DNA from: Pseudomonadota bacterium
Lineage (GTDB): Bacteria; Myxococcota_A; Polyangia; Polyangiales; Polyangiaceae
Direction of reading: 5' to 3'
DNA length: 64,000 nucleotides
Assembly: GCA_023398955.1 (NCBI GenBank)
Contig: JAEWRL010000219.1
Coordinates: 1 to 64,000, forward strand
The position numbers were made by a program, and so were the translations under genes. Below are positions 1 to 9,760 of the stretch, piece by piece. Position 1 is the stretch's first letter; each line of letters opens with the position of its first letter. Below the pieces are notes generated by a model that saw only the letters and a program-made list of their open reading frames with translations, made no database searches and was not told the DNA's origin.

Positions 1-76
1 CAGTTGAAGTCGAAGCATGCTGCGCTCCCTGGAGCATGCCTCAAGCACCATGGAAAAGTTTTCGGCGTACAGCGCC

Positions 77-106
77 GGGCACGGGCACGGGCACGGGCAC
101 GGGCAC
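77..106. repeat. Five tandem copies of the hexamer GGGCAC
   Basis: Five perfect head-to-tail copies of GGGCAC lie 18 bases beyond the stop codon of the minus-strand lipoprotein gene that ends at 124. A hexamer tract in a gap does not disturb a reading frame but is prone to slippage. The remaining sequence from 1 to 123 shows no convincing gene of its own. Confidence 0.85.
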
Positions 107-123
107 GCATTCAGGGACAGGCC

Positions 124-1203
124 CTAGGGATTCGCGTCACCGACCTCTGCCGTGAAACTGACGACCGCTGCGCTTCCGCCCACCGAGGCAAGCGGATTCC
201 ACGGCGGGGCGACCGCGCCAAGCGTCGACCCGTTGTCGATGACGAGGACGTACTTGCCTGGCGCCGCGGTCACTCGTTGGGGGCTGTCGATAGACGCTGG
301 AATGGTCCAACTGGCGACGGGCGCCTGCAGCGGAGCGCTCAGGGGAAGCCCACGCTGAACACTCTCCCGCCAAGTATCCGCGGCCTGCCTCGTGAAGAGA
401 GCCGCATCGACGGCAGGGCCCTGAACTCGAAATCGAAAGTAAAGGGCTTGGCCGGCGCGAGGTACCTCCAGGGGGCCGATGAAGTCCACCTGGTTCGCTC
501 GGATCTCGGTCGTCTCGTTGAAGAAGACGAAGCGCCGACTCCCGCTCGTGTCGAATGGTCTCGCAGGGCGCGCTGGCGGCGACAGGTGTCCGAGCGCGAA
601 CTCGTTGCCTTGGTCCGTATGAATCACCGTGAACCCCTCTCCCAGACGGCTCGACATCAACTCGCCGCCGAAAGCCTGGGCGAGAAACGCCCCGGGGTTG
701 CGGCTTGCCCAGTCCACCAACGGGTTCTCCACCGACGCCAGCTGGAAGTCTGGTCCTTCCGTCACGGATGATGGGCTCGCCCAGAGATACATGGCCTCCT
801 CCGCCATTTGGAAATCCATACGGTACTCCACCCCCGCGCTCGCCTCGAACCCGACACGCCCCGCCACGGGGAACCAGCTGTAGCCGGTCCCGGCGAAGTG
901 GAGCCGTATCGTATGCCGCTGGCCGTCGACTTCGTAGCGGCAGGTTTTTGGGAAGAAGCGCCCTTGCGTGTTGCCTGGCGAGCTCCGAAGCGGAACGCTC
1001 GAATCGAGGACGTGCGGGCAGATCTGCGGGGCACCGAAGTTGGTGAACAACCACCACCGAAGCCCCGGGTTTGCGTTGACTGTGTCGCGAAGGCTGGGAC
1101 AGCCCAGCGCGAGGAGTGCCATGGCAACGGACCAGCGGCGCGCGTCCGCCAGGGGCCCATTGCCTCGCCGTATCCCGTTCCGGGATGACATGGCTCGCAT
1201 CAT
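124..1203 (-). CDS. Secreted lipoprotein of unknown function, 359 aa
   Basis: I do not recognise the family. The N-terminus has a short basic region followed by a hydrophobic stretch ending in LLALGC, a plausible lipobox at about residues 30-35, so the product is probably exported and lipidated. The mature part is rich in beta-strand-like segments, Trp and aromatic residues, and no catalytic motif is visible. Its ATG overlaps the stop codon of the upstream ferrochelatase gene (ATGA), so the two are probably translated together. An internal ATG at 1191 is an alternative start. There is no evidence that it acts in haem metabolism beyond this coupling. Confidence 0.75.
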   Translation of the reverse strand: MMRAMSSRNGIRRGNGPLADARRWSVAMALLALGCPSLRDTVNANPGLRWWLFTNFGAPQICPHVLDSSVPLRSSPGNTQGRFFPKTCRYEVDGQRHTIRLHFAGTGYSWFPVAGRVGFEASAGVEYRMDFQMAEEAMYLWASPSSVTEGPDFQLASVENPLVDWASRNPGAFLAQAFGGELMSSRLGEGFTVIHTDQGNEFALGHLSPPARPARPFDTSGSRRFVFFNETTEIRANQVDFIGPLEVPRAGQALYFRFRVQGPAVDAALFTRQAADTWRESVQRGLPLSAPLQAPVASWTIPASIDSPQRVTAAPGKYVLVIDNGSTLGAVAPPWNPLASVGGSAAVVSFTAEVGDANP

Positions 1204-2135
1204 GCCCTGCGCCTAGTGTGGTCCGTCTCCCCAGGGCCGTCCTTAAGGAGAGCGGTCTCCACGACCGCCGCGGCCGCCTCAATGAGCCCCGCCGCGGCAT
1301 TCAGCGCTGGGACGCGCAGCAGGCTCAGCCCCAGGGATTCAGCGTAGGCTCGCGCCTCCACGTCCAGGTCGAAGAGCGTCTCGACGTGGTCCGCCAGAAA
1401 CCCGAGCGGCGCGAGTACAACGCCGCATTCCCCGCTTTCGGCGAGTGCTTCCAGGGTTGCAGTGAGACTGGGACCAATCCAGTCCCCGCCGTCCGCTCCC
1501 TGACTCTGGTACGCGACGAGCGCGGGGCGTCCCAAGAGCTGCGCGACCGCCTGCGCAGAGGCACGCACCTCTTCGTCGTAGCGGTCTCCGCTCCGAATGA
1601 CGGCCGTGGGCAGGCTATGGGCGCTGAGAACGAGGGGCGCCGTGTCGACGAGTTCGCCCGCGTGCTGACGAATCCAATCAACGTGAGCGCGAACGAGCAG
1701 CGGGTGCTGTCCCCAGGGCTCGACCTCGACGAGCCCTGGGCATCGCAACTCACGGGCCGCGAGGCTGGCGGCGACCTCGCGCACGACCGCCGTGTACACC
1801 GCAACACTGTAGGGCGCGACCGGAAGCACGACGAGCCTCTCGACCCCATCATCAATGGCCTGTCGGAGCGCTGTTTCGACGAAAGGCTCCGAGAAACGCA
1901 TCCCCATGTAGGCGCGCATTCCGAGGCGGTGCCCGAGTGCGCGGGCCTGCTCCCGGGTGATGGCGAGCAGAGGTGACCCGCCAATCCGCTGATAGCGCTC
2001 CCGCAGCTCCCGAACCAAGCCCTGGGATGGCGGACGACCGCGACGAATGCGCTCGAGGAATGCCGGGAGCTGCTCGAGGTCCGTCACGCTGCCGTGAGCC
2101 ACGAGAAGTACCGCCTGCTTGTCGAGGGCGCTCAT
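1200..2135 (-). CDS. hemH: Ferrochelatase
   Basis: The enzyme inserts ferrous iron into a porphyrin (protoporphyrin IX, or coproporphyrin III in the alternative route) at the end of haem synthesis. The N-terminus carries the typical AVLLVAHGS strand. The middle has SAHSLP with the conserved metal-binding His, followed by a YQSQ segment. Near residue 250 is APLGFLADHVETLFDLD, matching the family's GF-x-DH-x-E signature with the acidic proton-transfer residues. At 311 aa it has the usual length. It is the first gene of a two-gene minus-strand unit and overlaps the downstream lipoprotein start by four bases. It faces the kinase gene that starts at 2246. Haem supply suits the many haem proteins nearby (cytochrome bd, ten-haem cytochrome). 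Confidence 0.95.
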   Translation of the reverse strand: MSALDKQAVLLVAHGSVTDLEQLPAFLERIRRGRPPSQGLVRELRERYQRIGGSPLLAITREQARALGHRLGMRAYMGMRFSEPFVETALRQAIDDGVERLVVLPVAPYSVAVYTAVVREVAASLAARELRCPGLVEVEPWGQHPLLVRAHVDWIRQHAGELVDTAPLVLSAHSLPTAVIRSGDRYDEEVRASAQAVAQLLGRPALVAYQSQGADGGDWIGPSLTATLEALAESGECGVVLAPLGFLADHVETLFDLDVEARAYAESLGLSLLRVPALNAAAGLIEAAAAVVETALLKDGPGETDHTRRRA

Positions 2136-2245
2136 GCGTCGACAAGGTAGGGCACTCTGCGCCCCCTACGCCAGTGCAAGCTTGCTGACGGATTACACAA
2201 AACGCGGCGCCACCTAGCGAGATCGCTCTACAATGTCACCACGAC

Positions 2246-5200
2246 ATGTCCCCGCGCATCACTCCAGCAGAGGCACTTGTCAGCTTGGGTCGCCTCGGCG
2301 ATCCGGCCGACCGCGCCGCTTCATGGCGTCAGGCCATTGCCGCGCTCGGACCGGGGGTCCGCATCTCGGGCCCCCCGCCGCTCGAGAGCGTGGAGCCAGC
2401 GCAACTCGTGGGCTCGACGCGAATTGCCTTGGCTTCGGGCTTGGTGGATGAGCTCGACTGGATTGCGCCAGGCCGCGCCGCGGTCGCTTTGTACGAGCTC
2501 ATGTCTGCCTTGCCCCAGAGCGTCGAGAAGCGGGAGCTCGGGCGACGCGTCTTCGCCAGGCTGTACGAGGGGACTGCCTCGACGTTTGCGATGGTAGCCA
2601 CGCGCATGGCCTACGGGGCGGCACGATCACTGGAGGTGCCAACCCTGGCGGCGCGCCTGGGCCTTTTGTTCGACATGCCCATCGGATCCAGCGTGTCCGC
2701 TGACCCGTTGGCATTGGCGTTGGTCTCCCGCAGCGAGACCTTTCAACGTTGGGTGGTGCGAGCCGTCACGGGAACCCTCCCCGCGCGCCGCTTGGCCGCC
2801 AAGCTGCTCGAGCGTGCAGCACGGGAAGCGTTGACCCGAGCTCAACATGGAGACCACCACCCTCAGTCAGTGCTGTTGGCGGCACCCGTGGAGCCCCACC
2901 TCGCACAATTATTGACCGACCGAGAGCCGCTCGTGTGGCGACACGCGGCCATCGCGCGAGGGCTGCTAGCTGGTAGCGATCGCGGCATCCGTGAGGACGT
3001 CGAGCTCGCCCTGGATCCCCGTCTGTCTCCTACCGAGTGGCGGCGCGCAACCGTGTCGCTGGTTGCGCTTGCCAGCGTTGATCCAGAGACGGCCCTACAG
3101 CAGTGCCGATCGATCGTCGCGGGCTCGCTCGCCAACGCCGACCCAGGGCTCCTGGCGGTGATGCCTCTTGGGCTGCCGCCCGTCATCGAGGCGGAGCCCG
3201 AAGCCGCCGAGGAGCTTCTCGGCATCATCTGTCGCAGCGCCCGGCTCGACGTGATCGAGAGCGTGGCCGATGTGCTTTCGGATTGCGTGCTCCCTCAGTT
3301 CGGGGTGGCAGCATCGGAGCGGATCCAAGAAACGATTCGAAAAAACCTCGAGCAGGCGGACTCTGCGACGCGCAGCCTGCTCGAGCGGGCTGCGCTGCGG
3401 CTGGTGGATCGGTCCCAGGCGGGGAGCCTGGAGGCCGAGGTCCTTACCGCCCTTGGTAGCTATGAGTCCAAGGGCGCCAAGGCTGCCCACGATCACGCCC
3501 TCGTTGTGCTCGGAGACGCCCAAGAGCGCCTGGACGAGCTCTGCACGTTGGATGCTTCGGAAGATGGCTCCCTGTCACGGTTGGTCGCCTTACTGGGCGA
3601 TCTCGACTCGGCGGCACTACAGCGCGCCCGTCTGTCGCAGCTGCTGCTACTCAGCCGGCGTCCGAATGATTCCGACGCGTCAGTACCGCTCATGGAGAGC
3701 ATCTACGAGCGCTTGGGGAGCTGGTTGCTCCGAGCTGAGGCCGCACCTGCGCGCGAAGGCCCCGCCGCACTGTTGAGCCGTCAGCGACGCTTGCTGGCGC
3801 TATTGCACCTCGTTGACCTCGAGGGAGCTCGGAACGAGAGCGATGATGCTCCGGGACGCGTCAAGGAGCGCGTGCGACGAGCCGTCCAGCTGCTGCTTCG
3901 GGAGTTAGGAGCAGCTCCTGAACCCGAGTTGCTTCGCATTCTGTGCGCCGCCGCAGCGCGTTCCTTGGATGCCACGGTACGAGAGGGAATCGCCGAACCG
4001 AGCGATGTCCTGTTGGCCGTGGTGCATAGAGTTCACGAGCCCGCGCGCATTGCCGCCATCGCTGACGCTTCGACAAACCCCGAGGTCCGCCGCATGCTCG
4101 GGGGTTACGCTTCCTTCCTGGGCACCCTGGCCACGGAGCGCCCCCCTGAAAGTGGCGCGCCTCCGGGCAGCGCCAGTCGCCCCGAGGAGGCAATCCTGGC
4201 TCGCCAAATGCTGCGCCTCAGCCACGCGCTCGGGTCCGGCGGAACCCTTCGAGGGGAGTCGTTGCGGGTCGTTCTCTTGAAGCTCGGAAAATCGCTCGAG
4301 GTCCTCGCGCTCGCCCGCGGCCTGAGCGAAATCGTCGAAGCCTCCGGGGCCTCCGGGCCGAGCGTCATTGGCGAACTGGAAGGAGCAACGAACGCCTTTC
4401 TGGAGCTTCTCCGAGGCGCCGTTCGGCGAGTCCTCGACGAGGCCGCCGCTGCGCTGTCATCCGTAGAGCACGGACCCTCACTCGCAGTCCTAGTAGAGAG
4501 AGCTGTGAGCGATGGTGTTCGCCTCGATTCGCGACAGATGGCTCTGGCCCTCCGTGGCCTCACGCGCGGGCTGCCCGACCCGTTCGCACGGACCGTTGGT
4601 CGGGTCGCTAAACGGATACACGGGCTGCCTGTGCGGGGAGCGAGCGACACCTTCGCGATACCCCTCGAGAAGCGTCGCACTCCCCTCCCCGATTGGCTCC
4701 TGCCCCGGCGCACGATCGGTGGCTTCTACGTCGTGCGGGCTCTCGGTACCGGCGGGGTGAGCACTGTGTTCGTGGCGCGCCGCGTCGAAGAGCGGAACGA
4801 CGCGCAAGCCGAGCTGTTCGCCCTGAAGGTTCCCGAGTACGACGCAAGCACGGCACGTAGTCTCTCCGAGGCAGAGTTCATGCAGATGTTCCGAGAGGAG
4901 GCCGGTGCGCTGCTTTCCCTTCCGCAGCATCCAAACCTGGCGGGGTTCGTGACTTTCGATCTGGGCGCGCGCCCGAAGCCCATTCTCGTCATGGAGCTCA
5001 TTTCTGGAGTAGGCCTAGACCGCCTTGTCAGGAGTCGTGGATTGACCACGGGAGCAGCCTTTGCATACCTGGATGGAATCCTGGGCGGGCTCACGGCGAT
5101 GCATGGCGCAGGCTTGGGACACCTCGACCTCAAGCCCTCCAATGTGATAATCCGCGAGAACGAGGTTCCGGTACTCGTCGACTTCGGGCTTGCGGGACGT

Positions 5201-5605
5201 CAGCTGCGGCCCGGCTGCGGGACGCTCGACTACTGTGCTCCCGAGGTGCTGGGGGTTACCCCGCCCGATCATACCCCGGCCCCACAGGCGGCCGACATCT
5301 ACGCCTTCGGCTCGATGGCCTTCGAGGTGCTGACCGCGACGCACCTCTTCGATGGCGACGACGAGGTGGCGCTGGTCACCCACCACGTCTCCCACGACGG
5401 ATGGCCCGAAGGGTTGGTAAGGCTTGTGCACACTGCACCGTTCACCGAACTGGCCACACTGCTTGCAGCTTGTCTCCGTCGCGACCCTCGGGACCGTCCG
5501 ACTGCCGCCATGGTACGCAAAGCCCTGAAGCCCGTTGGAGAAAGCCTGCAGGCCGAGCGCTGGCCGGTGGCGGCAGGCGTGACCGGTGCCAGCATTCCGG
5601 CATGA
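2246..5605 (+). CDS. Large protein with C-terminal Ser/Thr protein kinase domain, 1119 aa
   Basis: Residues 1 to about 800 form a long Leu/Ala/Glu-rich helical region that looks like HEAT or TPR-type repeats (inference from helix periodicity). A protein kinase domain follows at about 822-1100. It has a glycine loop GTGGVSTVF (about 831), the VAIK-like lysine in FALKVPE (about 861), a catalytic loop GHLDLKPSN (about 957) and DFG (about 979). The HRD arginine is replaced by leucine, so this is a non-RD kinase that may not need activation-loop phosphorylation. Bacterial Ser/Thr kinases usually carry the kinase domain at the N-terminus, so this order is unusual. No transmembrane helix is evident, suggesting a cytoplasmic protein. 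Its TGA overlaps an ATG of the next gene (ATGA). Confidence 0.9.
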   Translation: MSPRITPAEALVSLGRLGDPADRAASWRQAIAALGPGVRISGPPPLESVEPAQLVGSTRIALASGLVDELDWIAPGRAAVALYELMSALPQSVEKRELGRRVFARLYEGTASTFAMVATRMAYGAARSLEVPTLAARLGLLFDMPIGSSVSADPLALALVSRSETFQRWVVRAVTGTLPARRLAAKLLERAAREALTRAQHGDHHPQSVLLAAPVEPHLAQLLTDREPLVWRHAAIARGLLAGSDRGIREDVELALDPRLSPTEWRRATVSLVALASVDPETALQQCRSIVAGSLANADPGLLAVMPLGLPPVIEAEPEAAEELLGIICRSARLDVIESVADVLSDCVLPQFGVAASERIQETIRKNLEQADSATRSLLERAALRLVDRSQAGSLEAEVLTALGSYESKGAKAAHDHALVVLGDAQERLDELCTLDASEDGSLSRLVALLGDLDSAALQRARLSQLLLLSRRPNDSDASVPLMESIYERLGSWLLRAEAAPAREGPAALLSRQRRLLALLHLVDLEGARNESDDAPGRVKERVRRAVQLLLRELGAAPEPELLRILCAAAARSLDATVREGIAEPSDVLLAVVHRVHEPARIAAIADASTNPEVRRMLGGYASFLGTLATERPPESGAPPGSASRPEEAILARQMLRLSHALGSGGTLRGESLRVVLLKLGKSLEVLALARGLSEIVEASGASGPSVIGELEGATNAFLELLRGAVRRVLDEAAAALSSVEHGPSLAVLVERAVSDGVRLDSRQMALALRGLTRGLPDPFARTVGRVAKRIHGLPVRGASDTFAIPLEKRRTPLPDWLLPRRTIGGFYVVRALGTGGVSTVFVARRVEERNDAQAELFALKVPEYDASTARSLSEAEFMQMFREEAGALLSLPQHPNLAGFVTFDLGARPKPILVMELISGVGLDRLVRSRGLTTGAAFAYLDGILGGLTAMHGAGLGHLDLKPSNVIIRENEVPVLVDFGLAGRQLRPGCGTLDYCAPEVLGVTPPDHTPAPQAADIYAFGSMAFEVLTATHLFDGDDEVALVTHHVSHDGWPEGLVRLVHTAPFTELATLLAACLRRDPRDRPTAAMVRKALKPVGESLQAERWPVAAGVTGASIPA

Positions 5606-6264
5606 GCATGCCGCGAGAGGGGGGCCCTGGTCCGCGACGAGATTGCCTCTGGGCCAAGCCGTCCCGGGCCAACGCTTTGATGCGGTGTCGCCGCGCGCTC
5701 CTCGGACTGGCATTCTTCGGCATGTCTCTCTCCAGCTGCCGCGAGCGGCAGGCTGGGGAACTGCGGGTCGTGCTTGGGCCGGGCACGGAGATGCAACCCG
5801 CGTTCACCGTGGAAACCGCGCTCGCCGAATTCGTGGGTCTCGGACCGGAAGGCAGCGAGCTGCGCCTGTCTCTGGCGAGCTATTCGGGTTTGGATTGCCA
5901 GGGGTTCTCTCCACCCGCGCCAGGTGAGTACTTGGTATCGGTTACGGTATGGGTGCCGGCTGGTCAAACGATCCGCGCGGGAGAGTACCCATGGTCCGGC
6001 GCGGGACAGCAGTCCGGCGAAGTCACGGGTGCAACAGGACCATCGCGCGCCGTACCCATAGTCCGTTCATCGAGAGGGAACCACGAGATCTTCCCCGGAG
6101 GTCACCTGGAGCTCACGGAAGTGGAGCTCGCCCCCTATGGCGCGGTCGCCGGGTTGCTCGCGTTCGAGTACCCGGGCAACGCCTCGGCGCCCGCGACGGC
6201 CATCATGGGCCGCTTCAAGGCGCGCCTGTGCAGGTTCGCACCCGCCCAACCCGACCCAGCCTGA
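5602..6264 (+). CDS. Lipoprotein of unknown function
   Basis: A hydrophobic segment beginning at the ATG at 5680 (MRCRRALLGLAFF...) ends in LSSC, a good lipobox. The upstream ATG at 5602 overlaps the kinase stop as ATGA and would add 26 residues before the signal peptide. I give 5602 because of the coupling, but 5680 yields the more normal signal sequence (194 aa). The mature part is predicted to be beta-rich, with no recognised domain or catalytic residues. Coupling suggests that it is made together with the kinase upstream. Confidence 0.75.
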   Translation: MSMPREGGPGPRRDCLWAKPSRANALMRCRRALLGLAFFGMSLSSCRERQAGELRVVLGPGTEMQPAFTVETALAEFVGLGPEGSELRLSLASYSGLDCQGFSPPAPGEYLVSVTVWVPAGQTIRAGEYPWSGAGQQSGEVTGATGPSRAVPIVRSSRGNHEIFPGGHLELTEVELAPYGAVAGLLAFEYPGNASAPATAIMGRFKARLCRFAPAQPDPA

Positions 6265-6357
6265 CAATCCGCGAGGCGAGGTGGGGGCGGCGCGAGCGTC
6301 GGCGTTTGGTCGCTGATCATTGCCAGGGTCCGACTCCGGGACTAGCGTGCGGGCGTC

Positions 6358-6909
6358 ATGATGGTGTCGGACCTCCCAGCTCGCGTTCTTTGGCTCTGCT
6401 TATGGGGCGCGTCCGCCGCGCTCTCCGCCGGGTGCGGCGAGGAGGATGACGGACAAGTGCGATTGGATCCGCCGGAGCTCCGCATCGACTCGTTGGCCCT
6501 GAGCGGCATCGAGCACTGGACCCGCGCCAACGGAGGGACGGCTGAGCTGTCCCTGGGCTGCGCGCAGGAACCGCTGACCGTGACCGTTGGACCATCGAAG
6601 TCCCCTTATCGCCTTGGAGGCTGGGAGCTCAGGCCGCCAGGTGGGTGCGGCTCGGACCGAAGCTGCGGGTTCCTGGTCCTCGTGGTGGATGCGGGTGGCG
6701 ACAAGTACGAAGTGCCCGCAGCGCGCCGCTTCATCGAAATGCCCGCGGAGGCTCTACCCGAATCGAGCGGAGCCATCCTTCGCGTCGAGCTTCGCAGCGA
6801 CACGGGTGAGCCCGTCGAAGGGGAACAGGGCCCCGTAGCGGACGAGGTCGCCTTTCTGGTCACGCCAAAGACCGACTGCGAAGTGAACCCAGCCGCTACG
6901 GGTGGATGA
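6358..6909 (+). CDS. Lipoprotein of unknown function, 183 aa
   Basis: The N-terminus is a signal peptide ending in LSAGC followed by acidic GEEDD, so it is probably a lipoprotein exported to the cell envelope. The mature region of about 155 residues has four further cysteines (within CAQ, GGC and SCGF segments and near the C-terminus), compatible with disulphides. It resembles its upstream neighbour in size and beta-rich character, but I cannot name a family. Its last 14 bases overlap the 3' end of the L,D-transpeptidase gene on the other strand. Confidence 0.75.
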   Translation: MMVSDLPARVLWLCLWGASAALSAGCGEEDDGQVRLDPPELRIDSLALSGIEHWTRANGGTAELSLGCAQEPLTVTVGPSKSPYRLGGWELRPPGGCGSDRSCGFLVLVVDAGGDKYEVPAARRFIEMPAEALPESSGAILRVELRSDTGEPVEGEQGPVADEVAFLVTPKTDCEVNPAATGG

Positions 6910-8533
6910 AGATCACCGTCCCCTTCAGCGGCAAGAGTGCTCCGTGCCAACCAACGGGCACCGCCGGATCAGTGAAATAGAAGACCCTGCGCGCGTCCTC
7001 CGGCGACAGATTCAGGCAGCCGTGGCTCTTTGGAGTCCCAAAACGGTCGTGCCAATACGCACCGTGAAGGGCGTACCCTTCCTTATCGAAGTACTGCACG
7101 TAAGGAACGTCCCGTAGCTCGAACTCCTCCCCGACCTCATCGGAGCTCATCGTCGCTGTGACATGCTTCGTGTGTATGCGGAAGATGCCGCGCTTGGTGG
7201 CAGTCGTGTGCTCAGGATCCTCGAGCCCTGCCTCACCGCTGGAGATGAGCGTCACATAGACTGGCTCCTCGCCCTCGTAGAGCATCAGGGTTTGCTTGCT
7301 GAGATTGACGTCAATCCATTTCTCGCCCCTCGTGCCCCATGCAGGCATGCGTTTCGCTGGCTCAATGCGCGACGCATGCAGGTCGCTCACCCATTGGCGT
7401 TCTTTGGTCTCATAGTGTAGACGCCCATCGAAGAACTGCTGTTTTCCGGTTAGAGGAATGGGCTGACGGTGCGGCGCAGCGCCAGCGTCGATGAGGCGGT
7501 TCGTAGTGCGCTGGTGGATGAAGAACCGCGCGTCCGCGCGTCGGATGATCGCGAAGGGGAACTCCACGTCCTTGCCGATCACGAAGCCGTGGAAGCCCGA
7601 TCCCCGAATCGGCCGAAGTCGATCCGTGGGCATGAGCGTCATGTCCGTCGTGACGCCGTAGCGCCGTCCACCATGAAGGAAGGTATGGAGGAAGGCGTAC
7701 CCGGCGCGCGGCTTCATCGTGCCCAAGGTGAGGGCCTCGGGTTGTGTCCTGAGGGCTGGACGCGGCAGTGTTCTTCCCGCTTGAAGGAACCACGGAACAG
7801 GGTCTGACCGTCCTTCACGCCAAGCGATCTCCGGTGAAATCAAGGATCCCGTCCCCCCCACCCATACCTCCTGCGCATAGGACGCGCCAATCTCACCACG
7901 GGCGCGCAACCAGCGCTCCATCCGGGCATCATGCCCCGGCTCCTCTTTCCGGACCTCCTCTGCCGAGGGCAGACGAGTATAGATGGGTCCAGGATTGCGG
8001 ACGGTCCCGTAGACATACGGGAGCTTCCAGGTGGAATCAGGAGGATACTCTCGCGTTGCCCGCACCACCGGATCGCTGGCATCCAGCGTCGCTTTGGTGC
8101 CGACGCAGACGTAACCCCGAGGTTCGACTGGGTACCAGCCACCTGCACACCCCGAGCGCCCGACTGGTTCGGGTTCGGTCGGCGAGGAAGCTCCAGCACG
8201 GAGGTAGCCGAGGCGCCGCGCGCTGGCGTCGGGCCGCTCCCGGACCCAAACCCGCATCGCGCGCGCGTACACTCGCGGTCTCCCCGCCGCGACGAGCGAT
8301 ACAGCGAACGGGTGGTTGACCCCGTCGAGGGTGACGGGAGGCAAGCCTTGCACGGCGTCGACGTTGCCAGGGGACGCTGCCGGCTGCGACCCGCTGGGCA
8401 TCGGGGTCGCAGATGTAATCTCCGGGACAGCCACGTCCCTGGGCACCGGGGAGCCCGCGCTGGGGGCATCGTCACAGGCGCACCCGAGCGACACGCCGAG
8501 CACGAGATTCACGAGGGGAAACGCAGCTTTCAT
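6896..8533 (-). CDS. L,D-transpeptidase (YkuD-type) lipoprotein with SH3-like region
   Basis: The start at 8533 gives a clean lipoprotein signal peptide (MKAAFPLVNLVLGVSLGC). A longer reading frame reaches 8644, but its extra residues look non-coding. A segment near residues 90-145 containing VWVRERPDASARRLGYL resembles an SH3b wall-binding domain. The C-terminal YkuD domain (about 400-545) begins at WIDVNLSKQTLMLYEGEEP. It carries the expected HGAYWH and, at about residue 505, SHGCLNL with the nucleophilic cysteine. Such enzymes make 3-3 crosslinks in peptidoglycan or attach proteins to it. The lipid anchor would hold this one in the periplasm. At about 545 aa it is longer than minimal family members. 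Confidence 0.9.
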   Translation of the reverse strand: MKAAFPLVNLVLGVSLGCACDDAPSAGSPVPRDVAVPEITSATPMPSGSQPAASPGNVDAVQGLPPVTLDGVNHPFAVSLVAAGRPRVYARAMRVWVRERPDASARRLGYLRAGASSPTEPEPVGRSGCAGGWYPVEPRGYVCVGTKATLDASDPVVRATREYPPDSTWKLPYVYGTVRNPGPIYTRLPSAEEVRKEEPGHDARMERWLRARGEIGASYAQEVWVGGTGSLISPEIAWREGRSDPVPWFLQAGRTLPRPALRTQPEALTLGTMKPRAGYAFLHTFLHGGRRYGVTTDMTLMPTDRLRPIRGSGFHGFVIGKDVEFPFAIIRRADARFFIHQRTTNRLIDAGAAPHRQPIPLTGKQQFFDGRLHYETKERQWVSDLHASRIEPAKRMPAWGTRGEKWIDVNLSKQTLMLYEGEEPVYVTLISSGEAGLEDPEHTTATKRGIFRIHTKHVTATMSSDEVGEEFELRDVPYVQYFDKEGYALHGAYWHDRFGTPKSHGCLNLSPEDARRVFYFTDPAVPVGWHGALLPLKGTVIFIHP

Positions 8534-8708
8534 CGAGTTCTTCGAGAGGTCGGCAGACGCTCGACCAGAATCCTCCGGGAAGTCAAGAAAACTGCCAGAG
8601 TGGACATTGGGCCGCTCGCGACTTCCGGCTGGCAACCAGGCCACACGCGCTATAACAGGCCAACATGCAAGCTGAACCGAACGCCGTTCCAGGAAGGCTT
8701 CGCGTGTT

Positions 8709-9695
8709 GTGACAGTCCCCAGTCGTATCTCATCGATGAACGGAAGGTCTTCGTCCGGGGGTAGCAGACGATGGGTCGGTCGGCTCGGCTACGATTCTTT
8801 CATCTTGCTGAGTCCGCCTTTCTTTGGGCTGGGGCTCTTGGCTGCCGCTGCGCCGGGTCCCATCAGTGCCGCGCGGCTCGGGGTCGCCGCTCTCTGTCTT
8901 GGGGTCGCGATGCTACCCATCGTGCGCCGCTGGGCGAGAACCGTGCGCTATGACGGAGCAACCCTCAGGCGCGGCTTCCGTCGTCACGCCCCATCGCGCG
9001 TTAGCGCCATTGAGCTTGGTGAAAGTGGGGTACGCTACGCGGCGCGTCCCTATCGCGCGTGGCTCGTTCTCGAAGATGAGCGCTGGCTCTTGGCCGACGG
9101 CGAAGACCCTGCGGCGGTCGTCTGCGAGGTACTGCTCCTCTCGCGGCGGCTGAAGGTACCTGTCCGCGCCGCGTGGGGACTTCCCAGTTCGGCGACACTC
9201 ATGCTCTTCGCGGACGCCCACTGCAGCAGTGTTGCGTCTCCGGAGGCACCCTCACTCACCACCACGGCGTTCTGGTATGGTCAGCCTCAGTTGCGGCAGA
9301 GCTGGGTGGCAGTCGTCATAGCGGGCATCGGGACCTGCGCCGTCGCCCTCGGAGTGCTGACTCGGCGGGCCATCGAAGGCAGCCCCGTACCGGTGGCGAG
9401 CTGGGTCCTGTCGCTGTCGCTGATTCCCCTCTTCGTAGTGCTCGCGCGGGCTACGTTGCGCAGCAGCTGGAGCGCACGGGTGGGCGCGGCGCTGGAGATC
9501 TGGCGCGGTCAAGAGTCGCGGGGACCGTGCTTCCTGAGGACAGCCCTCGGTCGGCTGAAAGGCGTCTACCTGGTCCGCGCGGGCGATCTGCAGCACCTGC
9601 TGCTCGTTCACGACGACGGCCACTGCACCGCGATTCCTGCGCAGGGTCCCGACGCTGAACGTTTGACGCGGGCGTTTGGCGGCGCGGAGTCATAG
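8709..9695 (+). CDS. Integral membrane protein of unknown function, 328 aa
   Basis: Four hydrophobic segments are visible, at about residues 30-50, 53-72, 197-218 and 225-245. They flank a soluble stretch of about 120 residues and are followed by a C-terminal soluble part. This pairing of two helices, a domain, and two helices resembles small PH-like or YdbT-type membrane proteins, but I see no diagnostic motif. The start here is GTG, and an ATG at 8736 is the alternative. The gene is divergent from the L,D-transpeptidase and converges on the potassium operon. Confidence 0.7.
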   Translation: MTVPSRISSMNGRSSSGGSRRWVGRLGYDSFILLSPPFFGLGLLAAAAPGPISAARLGVAALCLGVAMLPIVRRWARTVRYDGATLRRGFRRHAPSRVSAIELGESGVRYAARPYRAWLVLEDERWLLADGEDPAAVVCEVLLLSRRLKVPVRAAWGLPSSATLMLFADAHCSSVASPEAPSLTTTAFWYGQPQLRQSWVAVVIAGIGTCAVALGVLTRRAIEGSPVPVASWVLSLSLIPLFVVLARATLRSSWSARVGAALEIWRGQESRGPCFLRTALGRLKGVYLVRAGDLQHLLLVHDDGHCTAIPAQGPDAERLTRAFGGAES

Positions 9696-9760
9696 GCCAT
9701 CCGCTGAGGAGTATCGCCCATCCCAACCCTCGAGCGGGGTGCGAGTTGAAGACCGTGCCC

